From Staphylococcus sp. 17KM0847 (lineage in GTDB: Bacteria > Bacillota > Bacilli > Staphylococcales > Staphylococcaceae): a stretch of DNA of 64,000 nucleotides. This document shows, in pieces, positions 39,451-48,266 of this stretch (the stretch's first letter is position 1; each line of letters opens with the position of its first letter). The stretch is taken from contig NZ_CP040781.1 in NCBI RefSeq assembly GCF_013463155.1, positions 1,612,001-1,676,000 of the forward strand, written 5' to 3'. The translations under genes were made by a program, and so were the position numbers. The notes below the pieces were generated by a model. It was not told the DNA's origin, ran no database searches, and saw nothing but the letters and a program-made list of their open reading frames with translations.

Positions 39451-40368
39451 TTATTTTTCCATTAACTGTTCCTTTAATTCTTTGCGCATCACTTCTAATG
39501 TATATGGATCATTATACCAGTAAACACTTGTATCTACTTTAATTACACGATCATTTTGTACTGCTGGTAAATTTTTCCACATATCTGTTTTTTGGAAGTC
39601 AGGTTGCGATGAATCTTTTGACTGCGCACTCACAACAATATCCCCCGCATATTTAGCAATTTCTTCTTTGGAGATTTCTGTCCAGCCTTGTTTATCAGTC
39701 GCTTTTTCTAAATCATCTGGCATTTGTAAACCGAAAGCTTGATAAATAACTTCACTACCGCGTCCCCAGTTTTTACCATATGCATAGATTTTCTTATCAA
39801 AATCTTCAAAGATTGAAACGGTCGTATCTTTGCCGAGATGCTCTTGAATATCTTTACTGTCTTTAGCTGTTTGTTCTTCCCAATCTTGTTTCCATTTTTT
39901 GGCTTTATCTTCTTTACCAACAATCGTTCCTAATAGTTCTTGTTGTTCAAGATAATTGTATTGCCCATAATCAATAGCGAGTGTCGGTGCAATTTTTTGT
40001 AATTTTTTCAAGTTTTTGTCTGTATTATAAGTAATAATTAAATCTGGCTTTAAAGAGGCAATCTTCTCAACATCTTCTGCTCCTATTTTTTCTGTACCTT
40101 TAAGCTTTTCTGCTAAAATCGGACTTTGATCTACACTATCCACCACACCGACAAGATTGGCGTCAAGATATTTTAACCCCCCAGCATACGTTGGTGCTAA
40201 AACTGCAATACGTTTAGGATTTTTAGGGATATCCACTTTCTCCTTGCCATCTGCTGTTTTTAATTCTATTGACTTCATTTCTTTTTTAGATTTGTTATCA
40301 CTGCTACTTTGACTACACGCAGTAAGCACTAAAACAAGCACTAATAAAGGAACTAATAATTTTCTCAT
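39451..40368 (-). CDS. fhuD2: Ferric hydroxamate siderophore-binding lipoprotein FhuD2
   Basis: 305 residues. Lipoprotein signal MRKLLVPLLVLVLVLTAC with lipobox LTAC; mature type III binding fold with PKRIAVLAPTYAGGLKYLDANLVGV, IGAEDVEKIASLKPDLIITYNTDK and NWGRGSEVIYQAFGLQMP, and the C-terminal DTSVYWYNDPYTLEVMRKEL as in S. aureus FhuD2. Binds Fe-hydroxamates such as ferrichrome for the FhuCBG importer, which is not in this window. A perfect Fur box sits in front. Confidence 0.93.
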   Translation of the reverse strand: MRKLLVPLLVLVLVLTACSQSSSDNKSKKEMKSIELKTADGKEKVDIPKNPKRIAVLAPTYAGGLKYLDANLVGVVDSVDQSPILAEKLKGTEKIGAEDVEKIASLKPDLIITYNTDKNLKKLQKIAPTLAIDYGQYNYLEQQELLGTIVGKEDKAKKWKQDWEEQTAKDSKDIQEHLGKDTTVSIFEDFDKKIYAYGKNWGRGSEVIYQAFGLQMPDDLEKATDKQGWTEISKEEIAKYAGDIVVSAQSKDSSQPDFQKTDMWKNLPAVQNDRVIKVDTSVYWYNDPYTLEVMRKELKEQLMEK

Positions 40369-40390
40369 TTTTACCTCTCCTACATTTCAA

Positions 40391-40414
40391 TTGATAATGA
40401 TTATCAATATTATA
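40391..40414 (-). promoter_or_regulatory. Fur box and promoter of fhuD2
   Basis: TTGATAATGATTATCAA (40391-40407) is a perfect 17-base palindrome around the Fur core GATAATGATTATC. On the minus strand TTGCAA (40437-40432) and TATAAT (40414-40409) with 17-base spacing make a strong promoter; the Fur box covers its start. Confidence 0.92.
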
Positions 40415-40465
40415 TTCCGTTCATTTCAAATTTGCAATCTTTTTATTATCATGACAGCAAAGAAA

Positions 40466-40510
40466 AACCAAGTCCTGTGGCACACTTACCATCTTGACTT
40501 GGTATTCTTT
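40466..40510 (-). terminator. Terminator of the DUF454 gene
   Basis: ACCAAGTC / GACTTGGT stem next to the minus-strand stop codon at 40509, with a T-run on the transcribed strand. Confidence 0.7.
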
Positions 40511-40907
40511 ATTGAATTCGATTATTGTTTCGTCTTTTATCATGGCTTTTAGGTAGCGTTTTAACCCATGTAAAGAGTACTGTCGTTTGTATGGCAAGCA
40601 TGATCATCAAACCTATTCGTACCCAAAACAAATCGACCATCCATATTGAAAAACCTACAACAATGTAAACACTGATGAGCAACTGAATTTTCTTACGCAT
40701 TGTATAGCCTCTATATTTTCGAAAGTCTTCTACATACGCTTGATAAATAGTTGTTTTTATGAGCCATCCATGTAATCGCTCAGAACTTTTAGCGAAGCAA
40801 ATGACTGCCACTAATAAAAAAGGGGTTGTCGGCAATAATGGTAACACTGCACCTGCAAAACCTAACAATGTAAATGCAATACCTATCGGCACTAAAAAGA
40901 AACGCAT
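40509..40907 (-). CDS. DUF454 (YbaN-like) membrane protein
   Basis: 132 residues. Matches the DUF454 layout: an N-terminal helix pair (IGIAFTLLGFAGAVLPLLPTTPFLLVAVICFAKSSERLHGWLI), the loop motif Y-DFRKYRGYTMRKKIQL and two C-terminal helices. The LPLLPTTPFLL(V)A and S-R-H-WL motifs are typical. Function unknown in all bacteria. Alone on the minus strand with a terminator. Confidence 0.85.
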   Translation of the reverse strand: MRFFLVPIGIAFTLLGFAGAVLPLLPTTPFLLVAVICFAKSSERLHGWLIKTTIYQAYVEDFRKYRGYTMRKKIQLLISVYIVVGFSIWMVDLFWVRIGLMIMLAIQTTVLFTWVKTLPKSHDKRRNNNRIQ

Positions 40908-41003
40908 ATTTGATTCTCCCTTATTAGATTAATTCTATTATATAAGGGGAGATATCAACTTTCAACGTACATTCTATTTAATAGCACATATGATAATGAC
41001 TCT

Positions 41004-42161
41004 TTATTGGCCACGTTCTGTTAAAGCATGATGTGCAATATTAGTATATGCCATATCTTCCATTGGTGGATTATGAAGACCTGCACGCATATCTCGATAA
41101 TAACGTTGTAGTGGACGCTCCATCTCTAAACTTTTAGCGCCTACAATACGCATAGCTAGATCCACTACTTCTAATCCTTCATTCATAACAATAATTTTAC
41201 TTGCTGCTGTTTCGGCAATAATACTCTCATCTTCTGATTTATTTTGATATGCATGTGCCGTACTCCACAACATATGACGTGCTGCAAGTAATTTTGTCTC
41301 CATCTTACCTAAATTTTGCTGAACAACCGGTAAATCACTAATTGTCCCTTCAATGCTATTCGGACTATGTGACAGACTAAAATCCAGTGCATAATCACGT
41401 GCAGCTTGAGCAATACCTAAATACGTGCTTGGAATATGCAATAACCATCCATTTTGAAACTTAGGTCCCTCTCCCTTAATTTCAACTAAATATTTCTTCT
41501 GTACTTTCACATCATTCAAAATTAAATCATGGCTTTCAGTCGCTCTCATCCCTACAACGTTCCAGTTATCAGCCACTTCTAATCCTTTGGCGTCTTTAGG
41601 TACTAAGAAAAAACCGACTTTATCCATATCTGGAATATAGGCTGCTACAATAACATGTGTCAAACCTCTGCTCATAGACGTAAATGTTTTAACACCATTT
41701 AATGTATAGGTATCTCCCTCCAGAATTGCGTGTGTGGCGGGTCTTCCTCCGCGTGTCGGACTACCTGTTTCTGCTTCACTTACCGCCCTATTGATTAATG
41801 CCCCGTGTTTAACTGATTGAGCAAACGCTTCTAAAATGGCATTATCCCACAACTGTCTTTCAAAGAGTTCTCCAACAAGTCCAATATGCCATCCGATAGA
41901 TAATGCCGTTGCACCATCTATCGATCCTAATACCGTTTGCAGAACTACCATGTCTTCTATTGTTGCTCCTGCTCCACCATATGCTTTAGGTAATGTGAGT
42001 TGTGTATACCCAGAGTCAACGAGCCACTGGATATTCTCATAAGGAAAACGACTATGTTGATCATTTGATTGTGCATATGACTGAAATTGAGTTCGTTGAC
42101 TTTCTAATTTTTGGATCCATTCCCGTTGAATATCTGTTTGAATTAAAACTGACTTCACCAT
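41004..42161 (-). CDS. Acyl-CoA dehydrogenase family flavoprotein
   Basis: 385 residues, acyl-CoA dehydrogenase fold. The N-terminal helical domain has PKAYGGAGATIEDMVVLQTVLG; the middle strand domain has GSPTRGGRPAT (FAD loop region) and LNGVKTFTSM; the C-terminal helices have the IVGAKSLEMERPLQRYYRDMRAGLHNPPMEDM block. The usual catalytic Glu position is not obvious, so it may act on a non-CoA substrate. ATG 42161 is preferred to one three codons earlier on ribosome-site spacing. Alone. Confidence 0.82.
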   Translation of the reverse strand: MVKSVLIQTDIQREWIQKLESQRTQFQSYAQSNDQHSRFPYENIQWLVDSGYTQLTLPKAYGGAGATIEDMVVLQTVLGSIDGATALSIGWHIGLVGELFERQLWDNAILEAFAQSVKHGALINRAVSEAETGSPTRGGRPATHAILEGDTYTLNGVKTFTSMSRGLTHVIVAAYIPDMDKVGFFLVPKDAKGLEVADNWNVVGMRATESHDLILNDVKVQKKYLVEIKGEGPKFQNGWLLHIPSTYLGIAQAARDYALDFSLSHSPNSIEGTISDLPVVQQNLGKMETKLLAARHMLWSTAHAYQNKSEDESIIAETAASKIIVMNEGLEVVDLAMRIVGAKSLEMERPLQRYYRDMRAGLHNPPMEDMAYTNIAHHALTERGQ

Positions 42162-42274
42162 ATCATCCACACCTTTATTCTTAGTTATTCACTCGACATT
42201 ATAATATAAATTGCTTTAAATTCATATATTTGTACAAAAAATCATCATATTGTCATAAAATTTCATTCAATAAG

Positions 42275-42325
42275 AAGGCGATACAATTGTCTCTATACCC
42301 TAGAGCACATTGCATCGCCTTGTTA
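42275..42325 (-). terminator. Terminator of the SarR-like gene
   Basis: AAGGCGATACAA / TTGCATCGCCTT stem (one mismatch) immediately after the regulator's stop codon on the minus strand. Confidence 0.75.
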
Positions 42326-42332
42326 TGATCTA

Positions 42333-42680
42333 TTAAAATAATTGTTCAATCTTAGTAAAGAGTGCATCTATTTTGCGATATTGTGGTTTGCTTACCTCCA
42401 CAATCACTGTACGCTCATCTTTTTCATTTCTTTTTTTCGACAAAAAACCAAGTTCCTTTAATTTTTGAAGTGCCTTCGTAATATAATATGGTTTGAATTC
42501 TGAAGCACGAATAATATCCTTCACATTATATGTAGGATATCTATTTTCATGAATAAATGTTAGAATAAATAGCTCCTCATATGTTAAATTGTGTTCACGT
42601 TTGATAGTTGCTTGCAAATACTTCGTCGTATGGCTAATCGTCATCAGCTCTCTCATATCTTTTACTGCGTATTTTTCCAT
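42333..42680 (-). CDS. sarR: SarA-family regulator, SarR-like
   Basis: 115 residues, the length of S. aureus SarR. Winged helix with the conserved [36 protein letters not shown] (about 63-98), very close to SarR's [36 protein letters not shown] as recalled. SarR represses sarA in S. aureus. The ATG at 42680 follows GGGGTGA; a GTG three codons upstream would put that site inside the gene. The ortholog call rests on sequence and on the neighbouring LLM gene. Confidence 0.8.
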   Translation of the reverse strand: [115 protein letters not shown]

Positions 42681-43135
42681 AAAAATCACCCCTAATGATG
42701 CATCTCCAAGCTGATTGTATATGTTTATAAACTTTATAAACTTGGAATTTAAAATGTTTTATAACTATATTTTAAATATTATTCACTTTGTTTTCAATCC
42801 TTTTTCTTTCTTTACTCTCCTCTTTTAATTAAAAATTATTCTTCACATTTAGTCTTTTTAGGGTTATAATTCTTGTTTTTAGCTATAAAAAATGTTTAAG
42901 ATGCTTGAATATAAAAATCATTTTAAAGACAAAAAAGAGGAGCAGGATAGAAAACCTATTTTACAAAAAGTTTTCCTAATCCTGCTCCAGCAAAAGTGAC
43001 TAGAAATGAAAAGTTTGTTAAAACGCTTTTTCATTCCAGACATCTACTGCCATTTATAGATTCTCCCCATGTATTTAGGGGTATTTTTTCTATATTGTAT
43101 CTTTTTTATCGTTAAATCTTTCTTTAACGCATATA
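42681..43135. other. Intergenic region upstream of sarR
   Basis: 455 bases, very AT-rich near sarR with TTTATAAAC repeated at about 42724. No gene is seen. A hairpin at 42936-42989 (listed separately) lies mid-way and may end the LLM/DoxX transcript. Confidence 0.6.
42936..42989. terminator. Hairpin of the AGGAGCAGGAT family
   Basis: GGAGCAGGATAG-AAAAC pairs with GTTTTCCTAATCCTGCTCC. A related hairpin (GAGCAGGAATACAAAACC) lies at about 56806-56858. It may act as terminator for the minus-strand genes to its right. Confidence 0.6.
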
Positions 43136-43489
43136 TTATTTTTCTGATGTAATCGTATCAGCTAAACTAATAGCTGCAAGCTCTACTAAATCAATAGCAG
43201 CTTGTGCACCTTCTTTACCATGCCCTGCCTGTAAATGTTTTGCAATTGCAACACCTAGCACACCCAATGTAACAATTGAACCCATTTGTGACAGACGTTT
43301 ACTAAATAAACTCAAACTAAACATCCCTGCCGCTGCTACTTCTGCTGCACCTACAACTTTAACCAAGTCTGGAGACAAATTAAATTGTTCAAATGCTTGT
43401 TTCATTCCTTCGTCACCTTGTAGTTTGGGTTGAGCAGCTTGGTATAATTCTTTTGCAAGTTTTAAGTTGGTTGCGTATCTTGCGATCAT
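43136..43489 (-). CDS. DoxX-like small membrane protein
   Basis: 117 residues. Hydrophobic stretches KVVGAAEVAAAGMFSLSLF, MGSIVTLGVLGVAIAKHL and AAIDLVELAAISLADTI fit the DoxX/DoxD fold. The G-EV(A)AA pattern is typical of it. Lies 12 bp after the LLM oxidoreductase, so likely cotranscribed; both may act in redox stress. Function not established. Confidence 0.7.
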   Translation of the reverse strand: MIARYATNLKLAKELYQAAQPKLQGDEGMKQAFEQFNLSPDLVKVVGAAEVAAAGMFSLSLFSKRLSQMGSIVTLGVLGVAIAKHLQAGHGKEGAQAAIDLVELAAISLADTITSEK

Positions 43490-43501
43490 GTTATCTCTCC
43501 T

Positions 43502-44554
43502 TTATTTATCTTCAAAATATTTATCAACGATCGGTTTGACTTGTTCACCTAATAGACGAATTGAATTCATTATACGTTCGTGAGGCATAGATCCTATTGG
43601 GAGATGTAACATAAAACGTGTAATCCCCAGTGCCTCCACAGTATCAATTATTTTTTGTGCAACTGTCTCTGGACTTCCAACATAGAGTGCACCATTTGAG
43701 CTAATCTCTCTTTGATAATGCTCTATTGTAAACGATGGCCAGCCTCGTTCTTTTGCCAAAACATTATGATGTTGTTCTGTTGGACGGTAAAACGCTCTCT
43801 GTGCTTGTTCATCTGTTTCAGCTATATATCCCCAAGAGTGTGTTGCAACCTGTAATGCTTTACCATCATAGCCTTGCGACTCAGCTGCTGCTCTATACAT
43901 TGCTACATTACGAGCAAAGCGTTTAGGGTTTCCACCAATAATAGCATAAACAATAGGTAAACCCAGTTGTCCTGCTCTAATAGAAGACTCTGGTGTTCCC
44001 CCAGTTGCAAGCCAAATGGGCAGCTCATCTTGAACAGCTCTCGGATAAACACCTAAGCCATTAATACTTGGGCGTAACTGACCTTCCCAATGCACCACTT
44101 CATTTCGATTAATCGTCATTAATAAGTCTAACTTCTCATCGAATAATTGTTGATAGTGATTCAAATCATAACCAAAAAGAGGAAAAGATTCAATAAATGA
44201 GCCTCGTCCAGCCATAATTTCTGCACGACCTTTTGATAGTCCGTCTAATGTAGCGAATTGTTGATATACACGTACTGGATCATCTGATGACAAGACGGTT
44301 ACGGCTGATGATAATTTAATATGATGTGTCATTGTTGCAGCTGCTGCAAGTACTGTTCCTGGATCCGATACGGCATAATCTGGACGATGGTGTTCACCCA
44401 AGCCATAAACATCTAATCCCACTTGGTCAGCTAGTTTGATTTCTTCTACAATATCTCTAATTCTTTCTGCATTTGATAAAGCTGGAAATTGACCATTTTC
44501 TGTGTAAATTTCTTGGTTATCTCCAAACGACGTTAACCCTAATTCGACTTTCAC
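43502..44554 (-). CDS. LLM-class flavin-dependent oxidoreductase
   Basis: 350 residues of the luciferase-like monooxygenase superfamily (TIM barrel). Begins MKVELGLTSFGDNQEIYTENG; has DQVGLDVYGLGEHHRPDYAVSDPGTVLAAAATMTHHIKLSSAVTVLSSDDPVRVYQQFATLDGLSKGRAEIMAGRGSF. The GTG at 44554 follows GAGGTG and is preferred over upstream codons. Electron donor and substrate unknown. Followed by the DoxX-like gene. Confidence 0.87.
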   Translation of the reverse strand: MKVELGLTSFGDNQEIYTENGQFPALSNAERIRDIVEEIKLADQVGLDVYGLGEHHRPDYAVSDPGTVLAAAATMTHHIKLSSAVTVLSSDDPVRVYQQFATLDGLSKGRAEIMAGRGSFIESFPLFGYDLNHYQQLFDEKLDLLMTINRNEVVHWEGQLRPSINGLGVYPRAVQDELPIWLATGGTPESSIRAGQLGLPIVYAIIGGNPKRFARNVAMYRAAAESQGYDGKALQVATHSWGYIAETDEQAQRAFYRPTEQHHNVLAKERGWPSFTIEHYQREISSNGALYVGSPETVAQKIIDTVEALGITRFMLHLPIGSMPHERIMNSIRLLGEQVKPIVDKYFEDK

Positions 44555-44753
44555 GCTATACACCTCTTCCAAGTATAAATTTTATACTTATATCATAGCT
44601 CTATTTTTTATACCTGTCAACCTTATGATTTTGAATAGATTATTAATTATTAAATTAAAAGCTTAATCATAATCTATCGTTATATTTCATCGCACATTCC
44701 ATACCTCTATTAACACTTTAATTGTAAAGACATCACCTTTTTATATTAAAAAA

Positions 44754-44776
44754 GCGGGACAGCTTATGCCATCCCA
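44754..44776. repeat. Intergenic palindrome, GACAGC family (copy at 32923)
   Basis: GCGGGACAGCTTATGCCATC continues to CCAC. It shares the layout of the element at 32923-32948 (GRGACAGCWTATGCYATCCCAC). It lies downstream of the PH-domain gene and may serve as its terminator. Confidence 0.6.
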
Positions 44777-44824
44777 CTATAAGAGGTTAACCCCATATTT
44801 AATATATCAATGATGTATTCATAA

Positions 44825-45163
44825 CTATCTCTTATTAGACTTTTCAATCTGTCGTTGTACATATTCTATAAATTCTGAAATGTCCCCGTTTTGAATTTCT
44901 CGCATTGCAACTTTACCTACTTCAAATCCCATCCAGATCGTATCTTCTATTTGTTCCACGCTTGATATTTCATTGTAAGGAATATTGCGATAATAAAATT
45001 GACCATTCATATCTACATTCATAATTAGACGTTCATTCGTTGCAATATAAGCACCTTCAAACTCACGTTGTTCGTTCACTTTATACTCAATTTTTCCTAA
45101 TACAGCAGGCCCCTGTTTTTCAGTTGGAAACAAATCTTCTGGATTTATTCTATCTAAAATCAT
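44825..45163 (-). CDS. PH-like (YokE-type) domain protein, unknown function
   Basis: 112 residues. The pattern LGKIEYKVNEQREFEGAYIATNERLIMNVDMNGQFYYRNIPYNEISSVEQIEDTIWMGF with alternating strands and a final helix (ISEFIEYVQRQIEKSNK) fits the bacterial PH-like fold. No catalytic residues. AAGGAGG ribosome site. Transcribed alone. Confidence 0.6.
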   Translation of the reverse strand: MILDRINPEDLFPTEKQGPAVLGKIEYKVNEQREFEGAYIATNERLIMNVDMNGQFYYRNIPYNEISSVEQIEDTIWMGFEVGKVAMREIQNGDISEFIEYVQRQIEKSNKR

Positions 45164-45237
45164 CTAACCCCTCCTTTTTAATCTAAGACATCCTTTAATG
45201 TTTATCTATCTATATTTTCCATTTTATAATGAAAAAA

Positions 45238-45281
45238 GGGCGCTAGCAATATGGATAACATACCGATATTGCTATACGCCC
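45238..45281 (-). terminator. Terminator of the opine-type dehydrogenase
   Basis: GGGCG-TAGCAATAT pairs with ATATTGCTA-CGCCC downstream of the gene, with an A-run on one side. Confidence 0.7.
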
Positions 45282-45393
45282 AAAATATAAAATCTCTAAA
45301 GAAGCGTTTTAATTACATTATTTCTAGAATCATTCTTACGATTTTATGCATATACCGAGATAAATATTTTTGTGATTTATATTATCAATTATT

Positions 45394-46470
45394 TTAATAA
45401 GAAATCAATCCAACATTTTCACGACCTAAATAATCAATCGTCAATCCCTCATTAAAAAAGTCACGCTCTAATATTGTTGAAGCAATAACAATAATCGCAT
45501 CAATATTAGGCGTCGGTACATTGATCTCACGACCTAAACTTGACCACAGTACCAATCCATAGGCAATATCTTCTGTTAAATAACGATTATTTACTTTGTG
45601 AGGTCCTGGAATACGTGAAAAAACTGGGCTATGATTAAAAATTTTATTAAGTGGTTCTTCTTCCATTTCACGTTCCAAGTAACCTCGTTCAATACGTGCT
45701 TCTTTCGCTGTTTCAAGTTCAAACCCTAGCTTACGCCCTAATGATAAACGCTCTTGTTCAACGGCATGCAATAAACGAACGGTATGCCTCGTAATCCCTT
45801 CCTTATAAAGTGCAAAATGATCACTGTAATCAATACGTCCTACATTTAATAAAGTTGGTCCCGGATGTACCTCTGGGTTACCATTTTCCAAGTTTGTACG
45901 CCATAAGCTTTCTTCTTTGACAATATAAGGATAGATTTGTTCTATTTTATTAAATGCCATTACTAAATCTTTCTCATCAAAAGTTGAAAAATAAACTTTG
46001 CGCACTTTTAATGATAAATCTACTGTTGCCGTTTCAAAATCGACACGCGTTCCATATGTCAATGTATTCGCTTCAGCAAAGACTGGACGTGTATCCAGAT
46101 GATATTCATTTAATACTTTAATAAAACGTGCTGATCCCATTGCTGCCGCCATATTAAAAAATACGATTTGATCTTCTCTTAAATAATGCACCATCAATTC
46201 TGCATAATATTCAATAAAAGATGAAGGGATAACTAACATGACCACCTCTGCATCTTTCAATACATATTCCATATTGTCGCTAATTTCCGTAAAATTGATA
46301 AAACATGTTTCACCCTCATTATTATAGTGAAATCCTCCCTGTTCAATTGCTTTATCAAATTTATCAATAGATTGATTACGACAATACAACTTCACGTCAT
46401 GTCCTTGATCTACCATATCTACTGCTGCTGTAACAGCCCCATTACCTGAACCTACAATTGCAATTTTCAT
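45394..46470 (-). CDS. NAD(P)-dependent octopine/nopaline-type dehydrogenase
   Basis: 358 residues. N-terminal Rossmann fold (MKIAIVGSGNGAVTAAVDMVDQGHDVKLYCR); C-terminal octopine-dehydrogenase domain with NPEVHPGPTLLNVGRIDYSDHFALYKEGITRHTVRLLHAVEQERLSLGRKLGF, where the H-G and H residues match the opine dehydrogenase active site. The family reductively joins a keto acid with an amino acid. It is not the staphylopine enzyme CntM; substrates are unknown. Confidence 0.83.
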   Translation of the reverse strand: MKIAIVGSGNGAVTAAVDMVDQGHDVKLYCRNQSIDKFDKAIEQGGFHYNNEGETCFINFTEISDNMEYVLKDAEVVMLVIPSSFIEYYAELMVHYLREDQIVFFNMAAAMGSARFIKVLNEYHLDTRPVFAEANTLTYGTRVDFETATVDLSLKVRKVYFSTFDEKDLVMAFNKIEQIYPYIVKEESLWRTNLENGNPEVHPGPTLLNVGRIDYSDHFALYKEGITRHTVRLLHAVEQERLSLGRKLGFELETAKEARIERGYLEREMEEEPLNKIFNHSPVFSRIPGPHKVNNRYLTEDIAYGLVLWSSLGREINVPTPNIDAIIVIASTILERDFFNEGLTIDYLGRENVGLISY

Positions 46471-46749
46471 ATATACCCTTCTTTCTATAATTGATTTTTA
46501 TTACTATACCCTATAAGTGAACTTATCAGCATCGTATCAAAATACATTATAAAAATAAATGTTTTTAATAGCATTTATGAATATTGGTAATACATATCGT
46601 TCATTTATAGCTCTTACCTCCCTATATCTTCATCCTTGTACACTCTGATGTAAACTTTAGTATAAATTTCTTTTTATTCTATATCTATTGAATTTTATAT
46701 GTATAAATGGGTAAACTACTATAAATATAAATTTTTAGGAGGGAATATT

Positions 46750-47115
46750 ATGGAGACACCTCATACTGATACACAACAAACACACCCCATTCAACCTACA
46801 AGCGATGAAAGGTTAATGGCTGTATTAATTTATGTTCTTCATTTTTTCACAACATTTATAGGTCCTGTAATCATTTGGCTTGTTAAGCATGATGAATCTG
46901 AGTTTGTAGACAAAACTGGGAAAAACTATTTTAATTTTATCTTTTCATATTTGATTTGGAGTACTATCTCTTTCATTTTAATCTTTCTTTTAGTTGGAAT
47001 TGTTTTATTTCCTATTGTCTTATTACTTTCATTTATTTTTAACATTGTAGCCATCATCAAAGCATATCATGGTGAGGATTATCTGCCTCCTCTATCTATT
47101 CGTTTTTTTAAATAA
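46750..47115 (+). CDS. DUF4870-family membrane protein
   Basis: 121 residues. After a polar start (METPHTDTQQTHPIQPTSDERLMAVLIYVLHFF) come three or four hydrophobic helices. The pattern TTFIGPVIIWLVKHDESEFVDKTGKNYFNFIFSYLIW is the DUF4870 signature. The ATG at 46750 follows AGGAGGG. Function unknown. Alone. Confidence 0.85.
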   Translation: METPHTDTQQTHPIQPTSDERLMAVLIYVLHFFTTFIGPVIIWLVKHDESEFVDKTGKNYFNFIFSYLIWSTISFILIFLLVGIVLFPIVLLLSFIFNIVAIIKAYHGEDYLPPLSIRFFK

Positions 47116-47243
47116 TTAATATGCCTTGATGTCAAAAATCTTTTAGTGAGATATGACTTGCCAATCTATGTATTCACACACGCATTTTCATTGTATTATC
47201 GTAAACGTTTTCTTATACTTGAGTAGAAAGGTGGGAATGTACG

Positions 47244-48197
47244 ATGAAAAAAGTATTTGTTGCAGGCCCTATTCCAGACAAAGGGCTCAAGCTATTAGAA
47301 CAACATTTTGAGGTAGAGATGTACGAAGGAGAAGGCATTATTGATAAAGAGACTTTAAAACAAGGTGTTGCAGATGCTTTTGGTCTTGTCAGTCTATTAT
47401 CCACAGAGGTAGATCAAGATGTTATAGACAGCGCAAAGCATTTAGAATTTATTGCTAATTATGGTGCAGGATTTAACAATGTTGATGTCGACTATGCACG
47501 TCAAAAAGGGATTGATGTATCTAACACGCCAAAAGCATCAACGAATGCAACTGCTGATTTGACAATGGGTATTTTGTTAGCTGTTGCACGTCGTATTCCT
47601 GAAGGAGATCAACTTATGCGCCATGAAGGCTTTAATGGCTGGGCACCTCTATTCTTTAGAGGTCGTGAAGTATCAGGTAAAACTATTGGTATTATTGGTT
47701 TAGGTGAAATTGGTAGTGCCGTAGCACGCCGTGCAAAAGGTTTTGACATGTCTATCCTTTATACAGGGCCTCACCAAAAGAAAGAACGTGAGGCTGAACT
47801 AGGTGCAGAGTATGTTGATTTAAATACACTATTACAACATTCAGATTTCATTGTAATCAATGCTGCATATAATCCTAGCTTACGTCATATGATTGATACT
47901 GAGCAATTAAACCTTATGAAACCTACCGCTTACTTGGTTAATGCTGCCCGTGGTCCGATTGTTCACGAACAAGCTTTACTTGAAGCCTTACAAAACAATA
48001 CTATCGAAGGTGCTGCGTTAGATGTTTATGAGTTTGAACCAGAAATTACAGAAGGCTTAAAAACACTGAACAATGTCGTCATCACACCGCATATCGGTAA
48101 TGCAACATTTGAAGCACGTGATATGATGGCTGAAATTGTTGCTCAAAATTTAATTAAACAAGCACAAGGTGAAAGACCAGACTTTATTGTCAACTAA
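47244..48197 (+). CDS. D-isomer-specific 2-hydroxyacid dehydrogenase
   Basis: 317 residues. NAD-binding IGIIGLGEIGSAVARRAKGF (about 143-162), catalytic Arg in NAARGPIVH, Glu in FEPEITEGL and His in VITPHIGNAT. The family reduces glyoxylate, hydroxypyruvate or related keto acids. The start ATG follows AAAGGTGGG. It is the only plus-strand gene between minus-strand neighbours, and shares a terminator with the monooxygenase. Confidence 0.88.
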   Translation: MKKVFVAGPIPDKGLKLLEQHFEVEMYEGEGIIDKETLKQGVADAFGLVSLLSTEVDQDVIDSAKHLEFIANYGAGFNNVDVDYARQKGIDVSNTPKASTNATADLTMGILLAVARRIPEGDQLMRHEGFNGWAPLFFRGREVSGKTIGIIGLGEIGSAVARRAKGFDMSILYTGPHQKKEREAELGAEYVDLNTLLQHSDFIVINAAYNPSLRHMIDTEQLNLMKPTAYLVNAARGPIVHEQALLEALQNNTIEGAALDVYEFEPEITEGLKTLNNVVITPHIGNATFEARDMMAEIVAQNLIKQAQGERPDFIVN

Positions 48198-48205
48198 TCC
48201 TATAT

Positions 48206-48266
48206 AGCGAGAGTATGGCACAGAACGCTTTTTAACCATTAGAGATTTCTGTGCCATACTCTCGCT
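48206..48266. terminator. Bidirectional terminator
   Basis: GCGAGAGTATGGCACAGAA pairs with TTCTGTGCCATACTCTCGC, a 19-bp stem between converging genes, the longest perfect stem in the window. Confidence 0.9.

Noticed and set aside
45394..46470. CntM-type staphylopine synthase
   Set aside because: The sequence does not resemble CntM as recalled, and no cntKL or cntABCDF genes are beside it.
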